NCBI GenBank assembly: GCA_964610155.1
Contig: CAZSUY010000005.1
Span: 60,764-124,763 of the forward strand
Reading direction: 5' to 3'
Source of the DNA: JAFGBM01 sp964610155
GTDB lineage: Bacteria; Actinomycetota; Actinomycetes; Actinomycetales; Demequinaceae
DNA: 64,000 bases
In this document: piece after piece, positions 8,833 to 16,869 of the stretch
Layout: every line of letters starts with the position of its first letter
How positions within the stretch are numbered: position 1 is the first letter of the stretch
The notes under the pieces: model-generated
Told to the model about the DNA's origin: nothing
The model's input: only the letters and a program-made list of their open reading frames with translations
The model's database searches: none
Made by a program: the position numbers and the translations under genes

Positions 8833-8901
8833 ATGCCGCGCACCCGGGGACGTCTCGTACGGCGAAGCCGCAAGGCCCGTGCGACGAAAGGAAAAGCGTG
8901 A
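8833..8901 (+). CDS. Possible rho leader peptide (22 codons)
   Basis: ATG at 8833 opens a frame of 22 residues, MPRTRGRLVRRSRKARATKG followed by KA, with 10 Arg or Lys. Its TGA overlaps the rho GTG in a GTGA tetranucleotide, so the two would be translationally coupled. There is no clear Shine-Dalgarno before the ATG. Enterobacterial rho has a leader ORF (rhoL) involved in autoregulation, so a leader peptide here is conceivable, but basic composition and chance in GC-rich DNA are the alternative. Confidence 0.3.
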   Translation: MPRTRGRLVRRSRKARATKGKA

Positions 8902-10496
8902 CCACAACCAATGAGGACACCGGAGCTCAAAACAACTCCGGTCTTGGTGCCATGAAACTCCCCCAACTGCAGGCTCTCGCGTCTGAACTCGGGGTCTCTG
9001 GCACCTCAGCAATGAAAAAGGGCGATCTCGTGGATGCCATCCAAAACGGTGGGGTCGTTGCGACTCCCCCCACACAGGATGCCCCCACACAGGATGCACC
9101 CACACAGGATGCCCCCACACCCGAGGCCGGAGAAACGAAAAACTCGACCAACGAGCGCACCCAACGGGCCCAGCAGGCTGTGACGGCCGTGACCACCGAC
9201 GGTGAGGACGGCAATCGCGGAAGCACCCATACCGGCGACGATCGTTCCTCCCGTCGACGCAGGGGTCGAGGCCGGGGCCGAGGGCCCGCGAGGCCACGCC
9301 CCGAGGGAGAGGGGCCCGAGGAACGCGAGAATGACGAGGCGCGGGAGGGCGAGGAGCTCACCCCCGTCGGCGGTTTGGTCGACATTGTCGACAACTACGC
9401 CTTCATCCGGACCTCGGGATATCTGCCCGGAAAGGCCGACATCTATGTATCGACCAACCAGATTCGTAACTACGGCCTCCGCCGTGGCGACGCGATCACC
9501 GGTACTGTGCGTCCTCCCCGTCCGGGTGAGCGCGGCCAGCGCCAGAAGTTCAACGCCCTCGTGAGGGTCGATACCATCAACGGCGAGCCCCTTGAGAGCG
9601 TGAAGGATAGGGTCCATTTCGGTGACCTGACGCCCCTGTACCCCCAGGAGCGGCTGCGCCTCGAGACCGTGTCGAACGTCATGACAACCCGCGTCATCGA
9701 CCTGGTTGCCCCCATCGGCAAGGGCCAGCGTGGCCTCATCGTGTCGCCCTCGAAGGCCGGGAAGACCCTCGTCCTCCAGGCGATCGCCAACGCCATCACG
9801 ACGAATGATCCCGACGTTCACCTCATGGTTGTGCTAGTCGATGAGAGACCCGAGGAAGTCACGGACATGCAGCGGGCGGTCAAGGGCGAGGTCATCGCCT
9901 CGACGTTCGACCGCCCCGCCACCGATCACACGGCCGTCGCCGAGCTCGCCATCGAACGTGCCAAGCGCCTCGTCGAGATGGGCAAGGATGTCGTCATCCT
10001 CCTGGACTCGATCACCCGACTGGGCCGCGCCTACAACATCAGCGCCCCGGCTTCGGGTCGCATCCTCTCCGGAGGCGTCGACTCGTCCGCCCTCTACCCG
10101 CCCAAGCGGTTTTTTGGCGCGGCCCGGAACATCGAGCACGGGGGATCGCTCACGATCATGGCGACTGCCCTCGTCGAGACGGGGTCCAAGGCCGACGAGG
10201 TCATCTTCGAGGAGTTCAAGGGGACCGGGAACATGGAGCTCAAGCTCAGCCGGTCGCTCGCGGACAAGCGAATCTTCCCCGCCGTCGATATCGATGCCTC
10301 GGGTACCCGTCGCGAAGAGATCCTGCTTCCGGCGGACGAGCTCAAGGTCGCCTGGAAGCTGCGTCGCGTGCTCTCCGCGCTCGACCAGCAGCAGGCCATC
10401 GAACTCCTGCTCCAGAAGCTCAAGGAGAACAAGACGAACATCGAGTTCCTGCTCCAGGTGGCCAAGACCACCCCGAATGGCAGCTCGGAGGACTAG
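8898..10496 (+). CDS. rho: Transcription termination factor Rho
   Basis: A 532-residue hexameric RNA helicase that terminates transcription. It has an N-terminal SAP-like helical segment (residues 15-50), then a disordered insertion typical of Actinobacteria with a PTQDA repeat and an Arg-Gly-rich stretch (about 115-135), then the cold-shock-like primary RNA site and the RecA-type ATPase core. Walker A is SPSKAGKT (about 284) and Walker B is VVILLDSITRLGRAYN; the Q- and R-loop region VDSSALYPPKRFFGAARNIE is intact. The insertion in mycobacterial and Streptomyces Rho binds structured RNA; the same role is inferred. The GTG start has AGGAAAAG about 3 nt upstream. Confidence 0.96.
   Translation: MTTTNEDTGAQNNSGLGAMKLPQLQALASELGVSGTSAMKKGDLVDAIQNGGVVATPPTQDAPTQDAPTQDAPTPEAGETKNSTNERTQRAQQAVTAVTTDGEDGNRGSTHTGDDRSSRRRRGRGRGRGPARPRPEGEGPEERENDEAREGEELTPVGGLVDIVDNYAFIRTSGYLPGKADIYVSTNQIRNYGLRRGDAITGTVRPPRPGERGQRQKFNALVRVDTINGEPLESVKDRVHFGDLTPLYPQERLRLETVSNVMTTRVIDLVAPIGKGQRGLIVSPSKAGKTLVLQAIANAITTNDPDVHLMVVLVDERPEEVTDMQRAVKGEVIASTFDRPATDHTAVAELAIERAKRLVEMGKDVVILLDSITRLGRAYNISAPASGRILSGGVDSSALYPPKRFFGAARNIEHGGSLTIMATALVETGSKADEVIFEEFKGTGNMELKLSRSLADKRIFPAVDIDASGTRREEILLPADELKVAWKLRRVLSALDQQQAIELLLQKLKENKTNIEFLLQVAKTTPNGSSED
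9066..9120 (+). repeat. 15-bp tandem repeat within rho (PTQDA)
   Basis: Three almost identical 15-bp units at 9066-9080, 9081-9095 and 9096-9110, plus a partial fourth, encode PTQDA repeats in the disordered Rho insertion. Only one base differs between the full units, so the array is recent or actively homogenised. Confidence 0.85.
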
Positions 10497-10509
10497 GCCC
10501 GAACCCGGG

Positions 10510-10584
10510 TAGTACCATGGGACGCCGGTTTCCGGTTCACGGATGCGGTCCTCGCGATCCGACCCGGAACCAAAAAGGGAGATC
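10510..10584 (+). ncRNA. Structured 5' leader of rpmE (candidate L31 leader)
   Basis: After a -10-like TAGTAC at 10510-10515, the untranslated region can fold into one long hairpin: GGTTTCCG (10527-10534) pairs with CGGAACC (10565-10571), and inside it CGGAT (10540-10544) pairs with ATCCG (10557-10561), extended by GCG/CGC. The hairpin ends directly before the AAAAAGGGAG ribosome-binding site. Ribosomal-protein leaders for L31, including an actinobacterial class, have been described; I cannot test membership by covariance here. Confidence 0.4.
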
Positions 10585-10800
10585 ATGAAGAAGGACATCC
10601 ACCCCGAGTACGTGGTTACCACGGTCACGTGCACATGCGGCAATACCTTTGAGACACGGAGCACCGCGACATCCGGCCAGATCCACGCCGACGTCTGCAA
10701 CGAGTGTCACCCGTTCTATACGGGAAAGCAGAAGATTCTCGATACCGGAGGTCGGGTCGCCAAGTTCGAGAAGCGATACGGTAAGAAAGCCACAAGCTAG
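10585..10800 (+). CDS. rpmE: 50S ribosomal protein L31, zinc-binding type
   Basis: A 71-residue ribosomal protein starting MKKDIHPEY with four Cys in CTCGN and CNECHPF, which mark the zinc-containing form rather than the zinc-free YkgM-like paralogue. The ATG at 10585 is chosen over an upstream in-frame start because GGGAG precedes it and the family begins at MKxxIHP. It lies between rho and prfA, the standard actinobacterial order. Confidence 0.96.
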   Translation: MKKDIHPEYVVTTVTCTCGNTFETRSTATSGQIHADVCNECHPFYTGKQKILDTGGRVAKFEKRYGKKATS

Positions 10801-10821
10801 TCCGCGAAAGGGACATCCGTC

Positions 10822-11907
10822 GTGGCAGAAACCTTTTCGGCCGTTCAGCCCCTGCTGGACGAGTACACCGAATTAGAGAGTCAACTTCAGGACCCAGCGG
10901 TTCACTCCGATGCCGCGCGTTCGAGGACACTCGGACGCAGGTTCGCGGAGCTAGGAAGGGTTGTTGCCGCTTATCGTGAATGGTCGGCGGCCGTGAGCGA
11001 CCTAGACGCCGCCGAGGAGATGGCCGGCACCGATTCTGAATTCGCCGCCGAACTGCCCTCCCTCAGGGAGGCGGCGTCGGCGGCCGAGGAAAAGTTACGC
11101 CGCATTCTCATCCCGAGAGACCCCGATGACGCCCGCGACGTGATCCTTGAGGTCAAGGCCGGCGAGGGTGGAGACGAGTCAGCGCTTTTCGCGGGCGACC
11201 TTGCGCGGATGTATCTCAAGTACGCCGAGCATAAGGGCTGGGTGACAGAGGTGCTCGATAAAACGGAGACCGAACTCGGGGGCTACAAGGAGATCTCCAT
11301 CGCGATCAAGGCCAAGGGCACCCCAGAGCCGGAGAATGGCGTATGGGCTCACCTCAAGTATGAGGGTGGGGTACATAGGGTTCAGCGCGTTCCGGTCACC
11401 GAATCTCAGGGCCGCATCCACACCTCGGCCGTGGGGGTCTTGGTCTTCCCAGAGGTCGAGGAGGCCACCGAGGTCGAGATCGATCCGAACGATCTCCGCA
11501 TCGATGTCTTTCACTCGAGTGGACCGGGGGGTCAGTCCGTCAACACGACGGACTCGGCCGTTCGGATAACCCACGAACCGACAGGCACCGTGGTGTCGTG
11601 CCAGAACGAGAAGAGCCAACTCCAGAACAAGGAGCAGGCCATGCGAATCCTCAGGGCGCGGCTGCTGGCCGTTCAGCGGGAGACTGCGGAAGCCGAGGCC
11701 GCCCAGGCTCGCCGATCCCAGGTGCGCACGGTCGATCGATCCGAGCGGATTAGGACCTACAACTTCCCCGAGAACCGGATTGCCGATCACCGGACGGGGT
11801 TCAAAGCGTACAACCTCGATCATGCGCTTGCGGGGGATCTCGACCCAGTTATTCAGTCGGCGATCGATGCCGACGAGGCCGCCCAACTCTCCGCACCGGA
11901 CGAGTAG
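10822..11907 (+). CDS. prfA: Peptide chain release factor 1
   Basis: A 361-residue class I release factor that reads UAA and UAG. The GGQ peptidyl-tRNA hydrolysis loop is present (HSSGPGGQSVNTTDSAVR, about residue 235), as is the conserved block VHRVQRVPVTESQGRIHTSA. The start is a GTG 21 bp after rpmE. The gene immediately downstream encodes PrmC, which methylates the Gln of GGQ, so enzyme and substrate are co-transcribed. Confidence 0.96.
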   Translation: MAETFSAVQPLLDEYTELESQLQDPAVHSDAARSRTLGRRFAELGRVVAAYREWSAAVSDLDAAEEMAGTDSEFAAELPSLREAASAAEEKLRRILIPRDPDDARDVILEVKAGEGGDESALFAGDLARMYLKYAEHKGWVTEVLDKTETELGGYKEISIAIKAKGTPEPENGVWAHLKYEGGVHRVQRVPVTESQGRIHTSAVGVLVFPEVEEATEVEIDPNDLRIDVFHSSGPGGQSVNTTDSAVRITHEPTGTVVSCQNEKSQLQNKEQAMRILRARLLAVQRETAEAEAAQARRSQVRTVDRSERIRTYNFPENRIADHRTGFKAYNLDHALAGDLDPVIQSAIDADEAAQLSAPDE

Positions 11908-11914
11908 ATCGGCC

Positions 11915-12826
11915 GTGTCCGGCTCTAGGAGCGGCGGGCGGGTTCCGGCCCTCGCTTCGCTCATTCGGGAGGCGGAGGTCCGTCTTACCGAGGCCGGAGT
12001 TCCCAGCCCCCTTCACGACGCCGTGGTTCTGGTCGCACGGGTCCTCGGGACGCCGGTCGGCGAGGTCAGGACCGCGGCGGCTCGAGGGGATGAGGCTCCG
12101 GACGGATTCGATGCGGCGATCCTCGACGACCTTCTCGTTCGTAGGATTTCGCGGGAGCCTCTCCAGCACCTGACCGGCCTCGCCCCATTTCGGGGGATCG
12201 AACTCGAGGTCGGGCAAGGGGTCTTCATCCCTCGACCCGAGACCGAGATCGTCGCGGGGGTAGCCATAGAATCCGCTCGCTCTTGGATTACCAAAGGCGA
12301 GGAAGAGGTGGAGGTCGCCGACCTCTGCGCGGGTTGTGGTGCCATCGGCCTCGCCCTCGCCCACGAGGTTTCTCAGGCGCGGGTCACCTTTGTGGAGGTC
12401 GACGACGATGCCGTCCTCTGGCTCAGGCGAAACGTCGCGGCCGCTCCCCTTGGAGTCTCGGCCCGGGTCGAGATCGTCCACGATGATGTCTCTAGCGCGC
12501 TCCCCGAGCGCTCGGGACTGTTCAGTGTGATCGTCGCGAACCCGCCCTACATCCCGCCGGATGGACTCCCGATCGAGCCGGAGGCCGTTCATGATCCGGC
12601 GCGTGCGCTCTACGGCCTGGGCGACGATGGGCTTGAGGTGCCGCGGTCCGTTGTGGACGCCGCGGCGAGGCTCCTCAGGCCGGGAGGAACTCTCGTCATG
12701 GAGCACGCAGACACCCAGGGGGAGGCCCTACGGGAGGTATTGGAGGGGTCACTCAGGTGGATCGAAATACGTAAGGGTCGGGATCTCGCAGGACGTGATC
12801 GATTCATCGTGGCGATGCGCGTATAA
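11915..12826 (+). CDS. prmC: Release factor glutamine methyltransferase
   Basis: A 303-residue SAM-dependent methyltransferase. The N-terminal helical domain (about 1-95) precedes a Rossmann methyltransferase domain with VADLCAGCGAIGLALA (SAM-binding motif I) and the substrate-glutamine motif NPPYIPP. The frame is open upstream into prfA; GTG at 11915, 7 nt after the prfA stop, fits family length best. Acts on RF1 and RF2. Confidence 0.93.
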   Translation: MSGSRSGGRVPALASLIREAEVRLTEAGVPSPLHDAVVLVARVLGTPVGEVRTAAARGDEAPDGFDAAILDDLLVRRISREPLQHLTGLAPFRGIELEVGQGVFIPRPETEIVAGVAIESARSWITKGEEEVEVADLCAGCGAIGLALAHEVSQARVTFVEVDDDAVLWLRRNVAAAPLGVSARVEIVHDDVSSALPERSGLFSVIVANPPYIPPDGLPIEPEAVHDPARALYGLGDDGLEVPRSVVDAAARLLRPGGTLVMEHADTQGEALREVLEGSLRWIEIRKGRDLAGRDRFIVAMRV

Positions 12827-12846
12827 CCCGTGGGAGACTGACCAAT

Positions 12847-13494
12847 GTGATCATGTCCGCGAATGACCCGTTGACCTGGGGTCCGGCCCTTGACGCCGCC
12901 ACGAAGGCCGTTGCGGGGGGAGGGGTGATCATCCTCCCCACCGAGACGGTCTACGGGATCGGATGCAGCGTCTTCTCCCCGGCTGCCGTTTCGGCAATCC
13001 TGGCCGCGAAAGGTCGCGATCGAGACTCCCCACCCCCCGTCCTCATACGTTCGGTGGATCAACTGGGGCTTGTGGCTTACACCGGCGGCCTTGGCCGTGT
13101 GCTTATGAACCAGTTCTGGCCGGGACCATTAACGATTATCGTCGAGTCCTTGCCCTCCATCGATGCCGTGCTTGGCACCAACGGCACCGTGGCGGTAAGG
13201 ATCCCCGCGCATCCCACTGCCCTGGCCCTCCTTGCGCGGACGGGTCCGATGGCGGTGACAAGCGCCAACCTCACCGGGGAGATTCCCGCAGTCACCGCGG
13301 AGGAAGCGGAACGCAACCTGGGGACGTCCGTCCCCCTTATCCTCGACGGGGGGCCTTGCCCCCTAGGGGAGGCCTCGACGATCGTGGACGCCACGGGTCC
13401 CGTTGTCAGGATCTTGCGGCTTGGGGCGATCGGGCGGATGGCGCTCGAAGGTGCCATCGGCGAGGACGTCGTGGTCACGGGTACCGATGTATGA
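12847..13494 (+). CDS. L-threonylcarbamoyladenylate synthase (Sua5/YwlC/TsaC family)
   Basis: A 215-residue YrdC-fold protein that makes threonylcarbamoyl-AMP from threonine, bicarbonate and ATP for the t6A37 modification of ANN-decoding tRNAs. Family motifs include PTETVYGIG near the N-terminus, FWPGPLTII, VAVRIPAHP and TSANLTGE. There is no C-terminal Sua5 domain, so this is the short form. The start may be GTG 12847 or ATG 12853; both follow a GGGAG at about 12832. The stop overlaps the next ATG (ATGA). Confidence 0.93.
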   Translation: MIMSANDPLTWGPALDAATKAVAGGGVIILPTETVYGIGCSVFSPAAVSAILAAKGRDRDSPPPVLIRSVDQLGLVAYTGGLGRVLMNQFWPGPLTIIVESLPSIDAVLGTNGTVAVRIPAHPTALALLARTGPMAVTSANLTGEIPAVTAEEAERNLGTSVPLILDGGPCPLGEASTIVDATGPVVRILRLGAIGRMALEGAIGEDVVVTGTDV

Positions 13495-14693
13495 AGGTCT
13501 ACCTCACCCTGCTCCTTTTCTCCGCGCTCGTGACGTATATCGCCACCCCGATGATGCGTCATCTCGCGTTTCGAATCGGAGCGGTTGCTGCCGTACGCGA
13601 TCGCGACGTCCACAAGGTTCCGACGGCCCGCTTGGGTGGCGTGGCGATCTTCCTCGGCATCGCAGCTGCGATCACCCTCGCTAGCACCATCCCCTTCCTT
13701 CGTCCCGCCTTCGCGAACTCGGGCGCGGCATGGGCAGTCATCGGTGGGGCGGCGCTGGTCTGCGCGATAGGGGTCATCGATGACATTGTCGACCTCGACT
13801 GGATGGCCAAGCTTGCCGGTCAGGTATTCGCGGCGTGGATCGTGGCCTGGGGAGGCGTTCAACTCGTCACCGTGCCCATCGCTGGCCTGACGATCGCCTC
13901 CAGCCCGATCTCGCTCGTTGCGACCATGCTCGTTGTCGTCGTGGCCATCAATGCCATCAACTTCGTCGATGGACTCGATGGCCTGGCCGCAGGGATGATC
14001 GCCATCGGGGGTTCGGCCTTCGCCCTGTATACCTATGTCATCCAGCGAAATGCATCCTCTGGCGACTACTCCAGCCTTGCTACCCTCATCCTTGCCGCCC
14101 TTGTCGGGGCCTGTATTGGCTTCCTCCCCCATAACCTTCATCCGGCTCGGATCTTCATGGGGGACTCGGGATCGATGGTCCTCGGGCTCACCATGGCTTC
14201 CGCATCGATAATCGTGACTGGACAGATTGATCCGGAGATCGTGTCAGAGCGCGAGAGGCTCCCAGCGTTCGTGCCGATAATCCTTCCCATCATGGTCGTG
14301 GCGATTCCCCTTCTGGACATGGGGATAGCGGTCATTACCCGAACCATCAGGGGGAGGTCTCCTTGGAAGGCCGATTCTCGCCACCTCCACCATCGGTTAT
14401 TACAGTTCGGTCACTCTCATCGCTGGGCGGTGGCAGTGCTCTACGTGTGGACCGCGGTCATGAGCTTCGGGACGGTTTCGCTCGTGTTCATGCGGGGACG
14501 GTACTCTGCCCTCTTTCTTGCGATCGGGATCATGATCGCATCGATCGTGACGTTTTCACCGAGGTTTCGTTCCTTGGTGACGGCGATATTGGAGTGGGTC
14601 GGGCAGCGGGGCGGGGGGGAGCCGACGGAGGGGGACGAGCCGGAGCAGAGCGAGGAATATAATTCGGTTCTCAAGCGTCGGTCAGGGTCGTGA
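13491..14693 (+). CDS. wecA: WecA/TagO-type undecaprenyl-phosphate N-acetylglucosaminyl 1-phosphate transferase
   Basis: A 400-residue integral membrane enzyme of the polyprenyl-phosphate sugar-1-phosphate transferase family with about ten or eleven helices. It links UDP-GlcNAc to a polyprenyl phosphate to start cell-wall polymer synthesis (arabinogalactan or teichoic-type linkage units). Visible motifs are DVHKVPTARLGG, the DDIVDLD aspartates, NFVDGLDGLAAG, FMGDSGSMVLG and the cytoplasmic HLHHRLLQFGHSHR. The Glu-rich C-terminal tail is cytoplasmic. ATG 13491 overlaps the preceding stop by 4 nt. Which glycopolymer it starts is not shown by neighbours. Confidence 0.92.
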   Translation: MKVYLTLLLFSALVTYIATPMMRHLAFRIGAVAAVRDRDVHKVPTARLGGVAIFLGIAAAITLASTIPFLRPAFANSGAAWAVIGGAALVCAIGVIDDIVDLDWMAKLAGQVFAAWIVAWGGVQLVTVPIAGLTIASSPISLVATMLVVVVAINAINFVDGLDGLAAGMIAIGGSAFALYTYVIQRNASSGDYSSLATLILAALVGACIGFLPHNLHPARIFMGDSGSMVLGLTMASASIIVTGQIDPEIVSERERLPAFVPIILPIMVVAIPLLDMGIAVITRTIRGRSPWKADSRHLHHRLLQFGHSHRWAVAVLYVWTAVMSFGTVSLVFMRGRYSALFLAIGIMIASIVTFSPRFRSLVTAILEWVGQRGGGEPTEGDEPEQSEEYNSVLKRRSGS

Positions 14694-15109
14694 ACCCCGA
14701 GCGCGTCGCGTTGAGGCGAGCCATCATGATGACCAGCATCGCCCTCGGGCTCCTTGCCTTGATCTCCGGTGTTGTTGCGTGGGTGATCGCGGGATCGGGG
14801 GCGGGCCTGGCAGCGATCGCCGGTGTTGGGGTGGCGGCCTTCGTGAGCGTGTCGACGCAGGTGGCCGTGTTGGTGGGCGCTCGTTTCTCTCCCACCGCGC
14901 TAGCGGGGATCGTCTTCGGGTCCTTCCTCGTCAAGGTGGTGGTGCTCCTCCTCATCCTCTGGGCGGTGAGCAGATCGGAGATGCCTCGGGCCGCTTTCGT
15001 GCTTACCCTCGTACTTGGGGCGGCCGTCGCGCTGACCATCGACACCATCGTTGTCGTGCGGGCTCGGGTTCCACACGTCACGCCCGGTCGCTGGAAGGAA
15101 GCGGGATAG
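14690..15109 (+). CDS. AtpI-like small membrane protein
   Basis: A 139-residue protein with four predicted membrane helices (about 10-32, 36-58, 66-92 and 98-120), placed between wecA and atpB where Actinobacteria encode an AtpI-like or hypothetical protein. AtpI assists c-ring assembly or ion supply in other bacteria. Similarity is topological and positional rather than motif-based, so function is inferred. The GTG start overlaps the wecA stop in GTGA. Confidence 0.65.
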   Translation: MNPERVALRRAIMMTSIALGLLALISGVVAWVIAGSGAGLAAIAGVGVAAFVSVSTQVAVLVGARFSPTALAGIVFGSFLVKVVVLLLILWAVSRSEMPRAAFVLTLVLGAAVALTIDTIVVVRARVPHVTPGRWKEAG

Positions 15110-15183
15110 GCTAGGCTCGTTCGCTTCCTGCGTCCGCTATAGCACCGCGTGGGCATAACCACGCGATTACCTGTGGAGTTGCC
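15107..15183 (+). promoter_or_regulatory. Putative atpB promoter and leader hairpin
   Basis: Two overlapping TAGGCT hexamers (15107-15112 and 15112-15117) are TANNNT-type -10 candidates at the end of the atpI-like gene. Downstream, CGCGTGG (15146-15152) and CCACGCG (15159-15165) form a perfect 7-bp stem with a 6-nt loop, 18 nt before the atpB GTG. It may be an RNA stabiliser or processing site at the head of the ATP synthase mRNA. Confidence 0.35.
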
Positions 15184-16053
15184 GTGTCGAGTCTGATGGC
15201 CGCCGCCCTCATCGTGGCGACTCCCGACGCGGGCTCGGCCACGGACGGCTCCTCGGGTGGTTTCTTCGACTGGCTCTTCAGTTCGGGGCCCTTCCATCCG
15301 CCGACGATTTACGAGTTCTACCCGGACGCCGTCTTCTTCGATGGCACGATCTTCGAGGTCAACCGCATCATGATGGTCCGGGTGGTCGCCGCCATCGTCC
15401 TCGTCGGCATTTTCTTTGTCGTCGCATTGAGGGCTCGGGTGGTGCCACGCCGGGGCCAGGCGCTGGTTGAGATCGTCTTCGACTTCATACGGGTGCAGGT
15501 CGTCGAGGAGGTTCTTGGGAAGAAGGAGGGCAGGCGCTTCGTCGCTTTCCTGACCACCCTCTTCGTCGCGATCTTCTTCTTCAACGTCACCGGGGTGGTG
15601 CCACTCCTCAACATCTCGGCGACCTCTCTCATCGGCCTTCCCCTGGTGATGGCGGCCTGGGTCTACGTGGTCTACCTAGGGGCCGGGATCGAGAGGCATG
15701 GATTCTGGGGATACCTCCGGACCAGCCTCTTCCCCCCGGGCGTACCGTGGTGGATCTACCTAGTCTTGACCCCCATCGAGTTCCTCCAGGTGTTCTTCCT
15801 TCGGCCCGCGACGCTCACCCTCCGGCTGACGGTGAATATGATGGCGGGACACCTTCTCCTCGTCCTTTGCTTCGCCGGAACGCAGGTCTTGTTCTTCGAG
15901 GCGAGCGGGGCGATTCGCGCCGTGGGGACGTTGACCCTTGTCTCCGGGTTCGTTTTCACGGTCTTTGAGGTTTTCGTTGCTTTGATGCAGGCATACATTT
16001 TCGTCATGCTCTCCGCCGTGTATCTCAACATGGCGCTCGCAGACGAGCACTAG
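15184..16053 (+). CDS. atpB: F0F1 ATP synthase subunit a
   Basis: A 289-residue membrane subunit forming the proton half-channels against the c-ring. It has a hydrophobic five- to six-helix pattern, and the segment FFLRPATLTLRLTVNMMAGH contains the essential Arg of helix 4 (aligned with E. coli Arg210). The N-terminal 45 residues are extracytoplasmic and Ser/Gly rich. GTG start with a weak GGAG upstream. First structural gene of the atp operon. Confidence 0.95.
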   Translation: MSSLMAAALIVATPDAGSATDGSSGGFFDWLFSSGPFHPPTIYEFYPDAVFFDGTIFEVNRIMMVRVVAAIVLVGIFFVVALRARVVPRRGQALVEIVFDFIRVQVVEEVLGKKEGRRFVAFLTTLFVAIFFFNVTGVVPLLNISATSLIGLPLVMAAWVYVVYLGAGIERHGFWGYLRTSLFPPGVPWWIYLVLTPIEFLQVFFLRPATLTLRLTVNMMAGHLLLVLCFAGTQVLFFEASGAIRAVGTLTLVSGFVFTVFEVFVALMQAYIFVMLSAVYLNMALADEH

Positions 16054-16085
16054 AGCGCGGGATACCGCGCAGGAAAGGAACGACT

Positions 16086-16316
16086 ATGGACAGCAGCATC
16101 CTCGCCGAGGTCTCTGGGAACATCGCCACCATCGGCTATGCCCTCGCCGCCCTCGGCCCTGCCATCGGTATCGGCATCCTCGTGGGTAAAACCGCGGAGA
16201 GCACGGCCCGGCAGCCCGAGGTCCGGGGGCCCCTCTTCATGAACATGATCATCGGAATCGCGTTCGTCGAGGTTCTTGCTCTCCTCGGGCTCGTGGCCGG
16301 CCTCATCCTGACGTGA
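16086..16316 (+). CDS. atpE: F0F1 ATP synthase subunit c
   Basis: A 76-residue hairpin of two membrane helices. The ion-binding carboxylate is Glu62 (AFVEVLALLGLV); the polar loop has RQPE at 42-45. The residues after Glu62 are Val and Ala rather than Ser/Thr, and there is no Gln in helix 1 at the sodium-ligand position, so this is a proton-type ring. AGGAAAGGAA precedes the ATG. Confidence 0.95.
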   Translation: MDSSILAEVSGNIATIGYALAALGPAIGIGILVGKTAESTARQPEVRGPLFMNMIIGIAFVEVLALLGLVAGLILT

Positions 16317-16867
16317 TGTTCGCCTCAGCGCTCGTCGTGGCCGCGGAGGGGGAATCCACGCCAAATCCGCTGCTTCCGTCCAACTATGACCTCCTGTGGT
16401 CGTTCGTTGTCTTTTCCTTCATTGCCGTCGCCTTCATGCGATGGATACTGCCTAGGCTTCAGAAAATCCTGGACCAGAGAACAGAGATGATCGAGGGAGG
16501 AATCGCCAAGGCGGAGGCGGTCCAACGCGAGGCCTCGATCGCGCTTGAGGAGTACACGCAGCAGATGATCGACGCGCGCCAGGACGCCGCACGCCTTCGG
16601 GAGGAGGCGAGGACTCAAGCCATGCAGATTCTTGAGGCGGCGAGGGAGCAGGCCGTCCTGGACACCCAGCGCATCACCGAGACCGCGAAGAAGCAGATTG
16701 ACGCAGAGCGCCAACAGACGATCATTGTGCTTCGGTCCGAGGTGGGAATCCTTGCCATCGAACTCGCTTCTCGGATCGTCAGGGAGACGCTGGAAGATGA
16801 CGCTCGTCAGCGACGCGTGATCGACGCCTTTTTAAGCGAACTCGAGTCAGTCGGGACGAAGGACTGA
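16313..16867 (+). CDS. atpF: F0F1 ATP synthase subunit b
   Basis: A 184-residue peripheral-stalk subunit with a single N-terminal membrane helix (about 22-44) followed by a long charged coiled coil. The start is GTG 16313, which overlaps the atpE stop (GTGA), or the next codon ATG 16316; the two differ by one residue. Actinobacterial operons commonly have this single b gene before an enlarged delta. Confidence 0.93.
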   Translation: MMFASALVVAAEGESTPNPLLPSNYDLLWSFVVFSFIAVAFMRWILPRLQKILDQRTEMIEGGIAKAEAVQREASIALEEYTQQMIDARQDAARLREEARTQAMQILEAAREQAVLDTQRITETAKKQIDAERQQTIIVLRSEVGILAIELASRIVRETLEDDARQRRVIDAFLSELESVGTKD

Positions 16868-16869
16868 CC

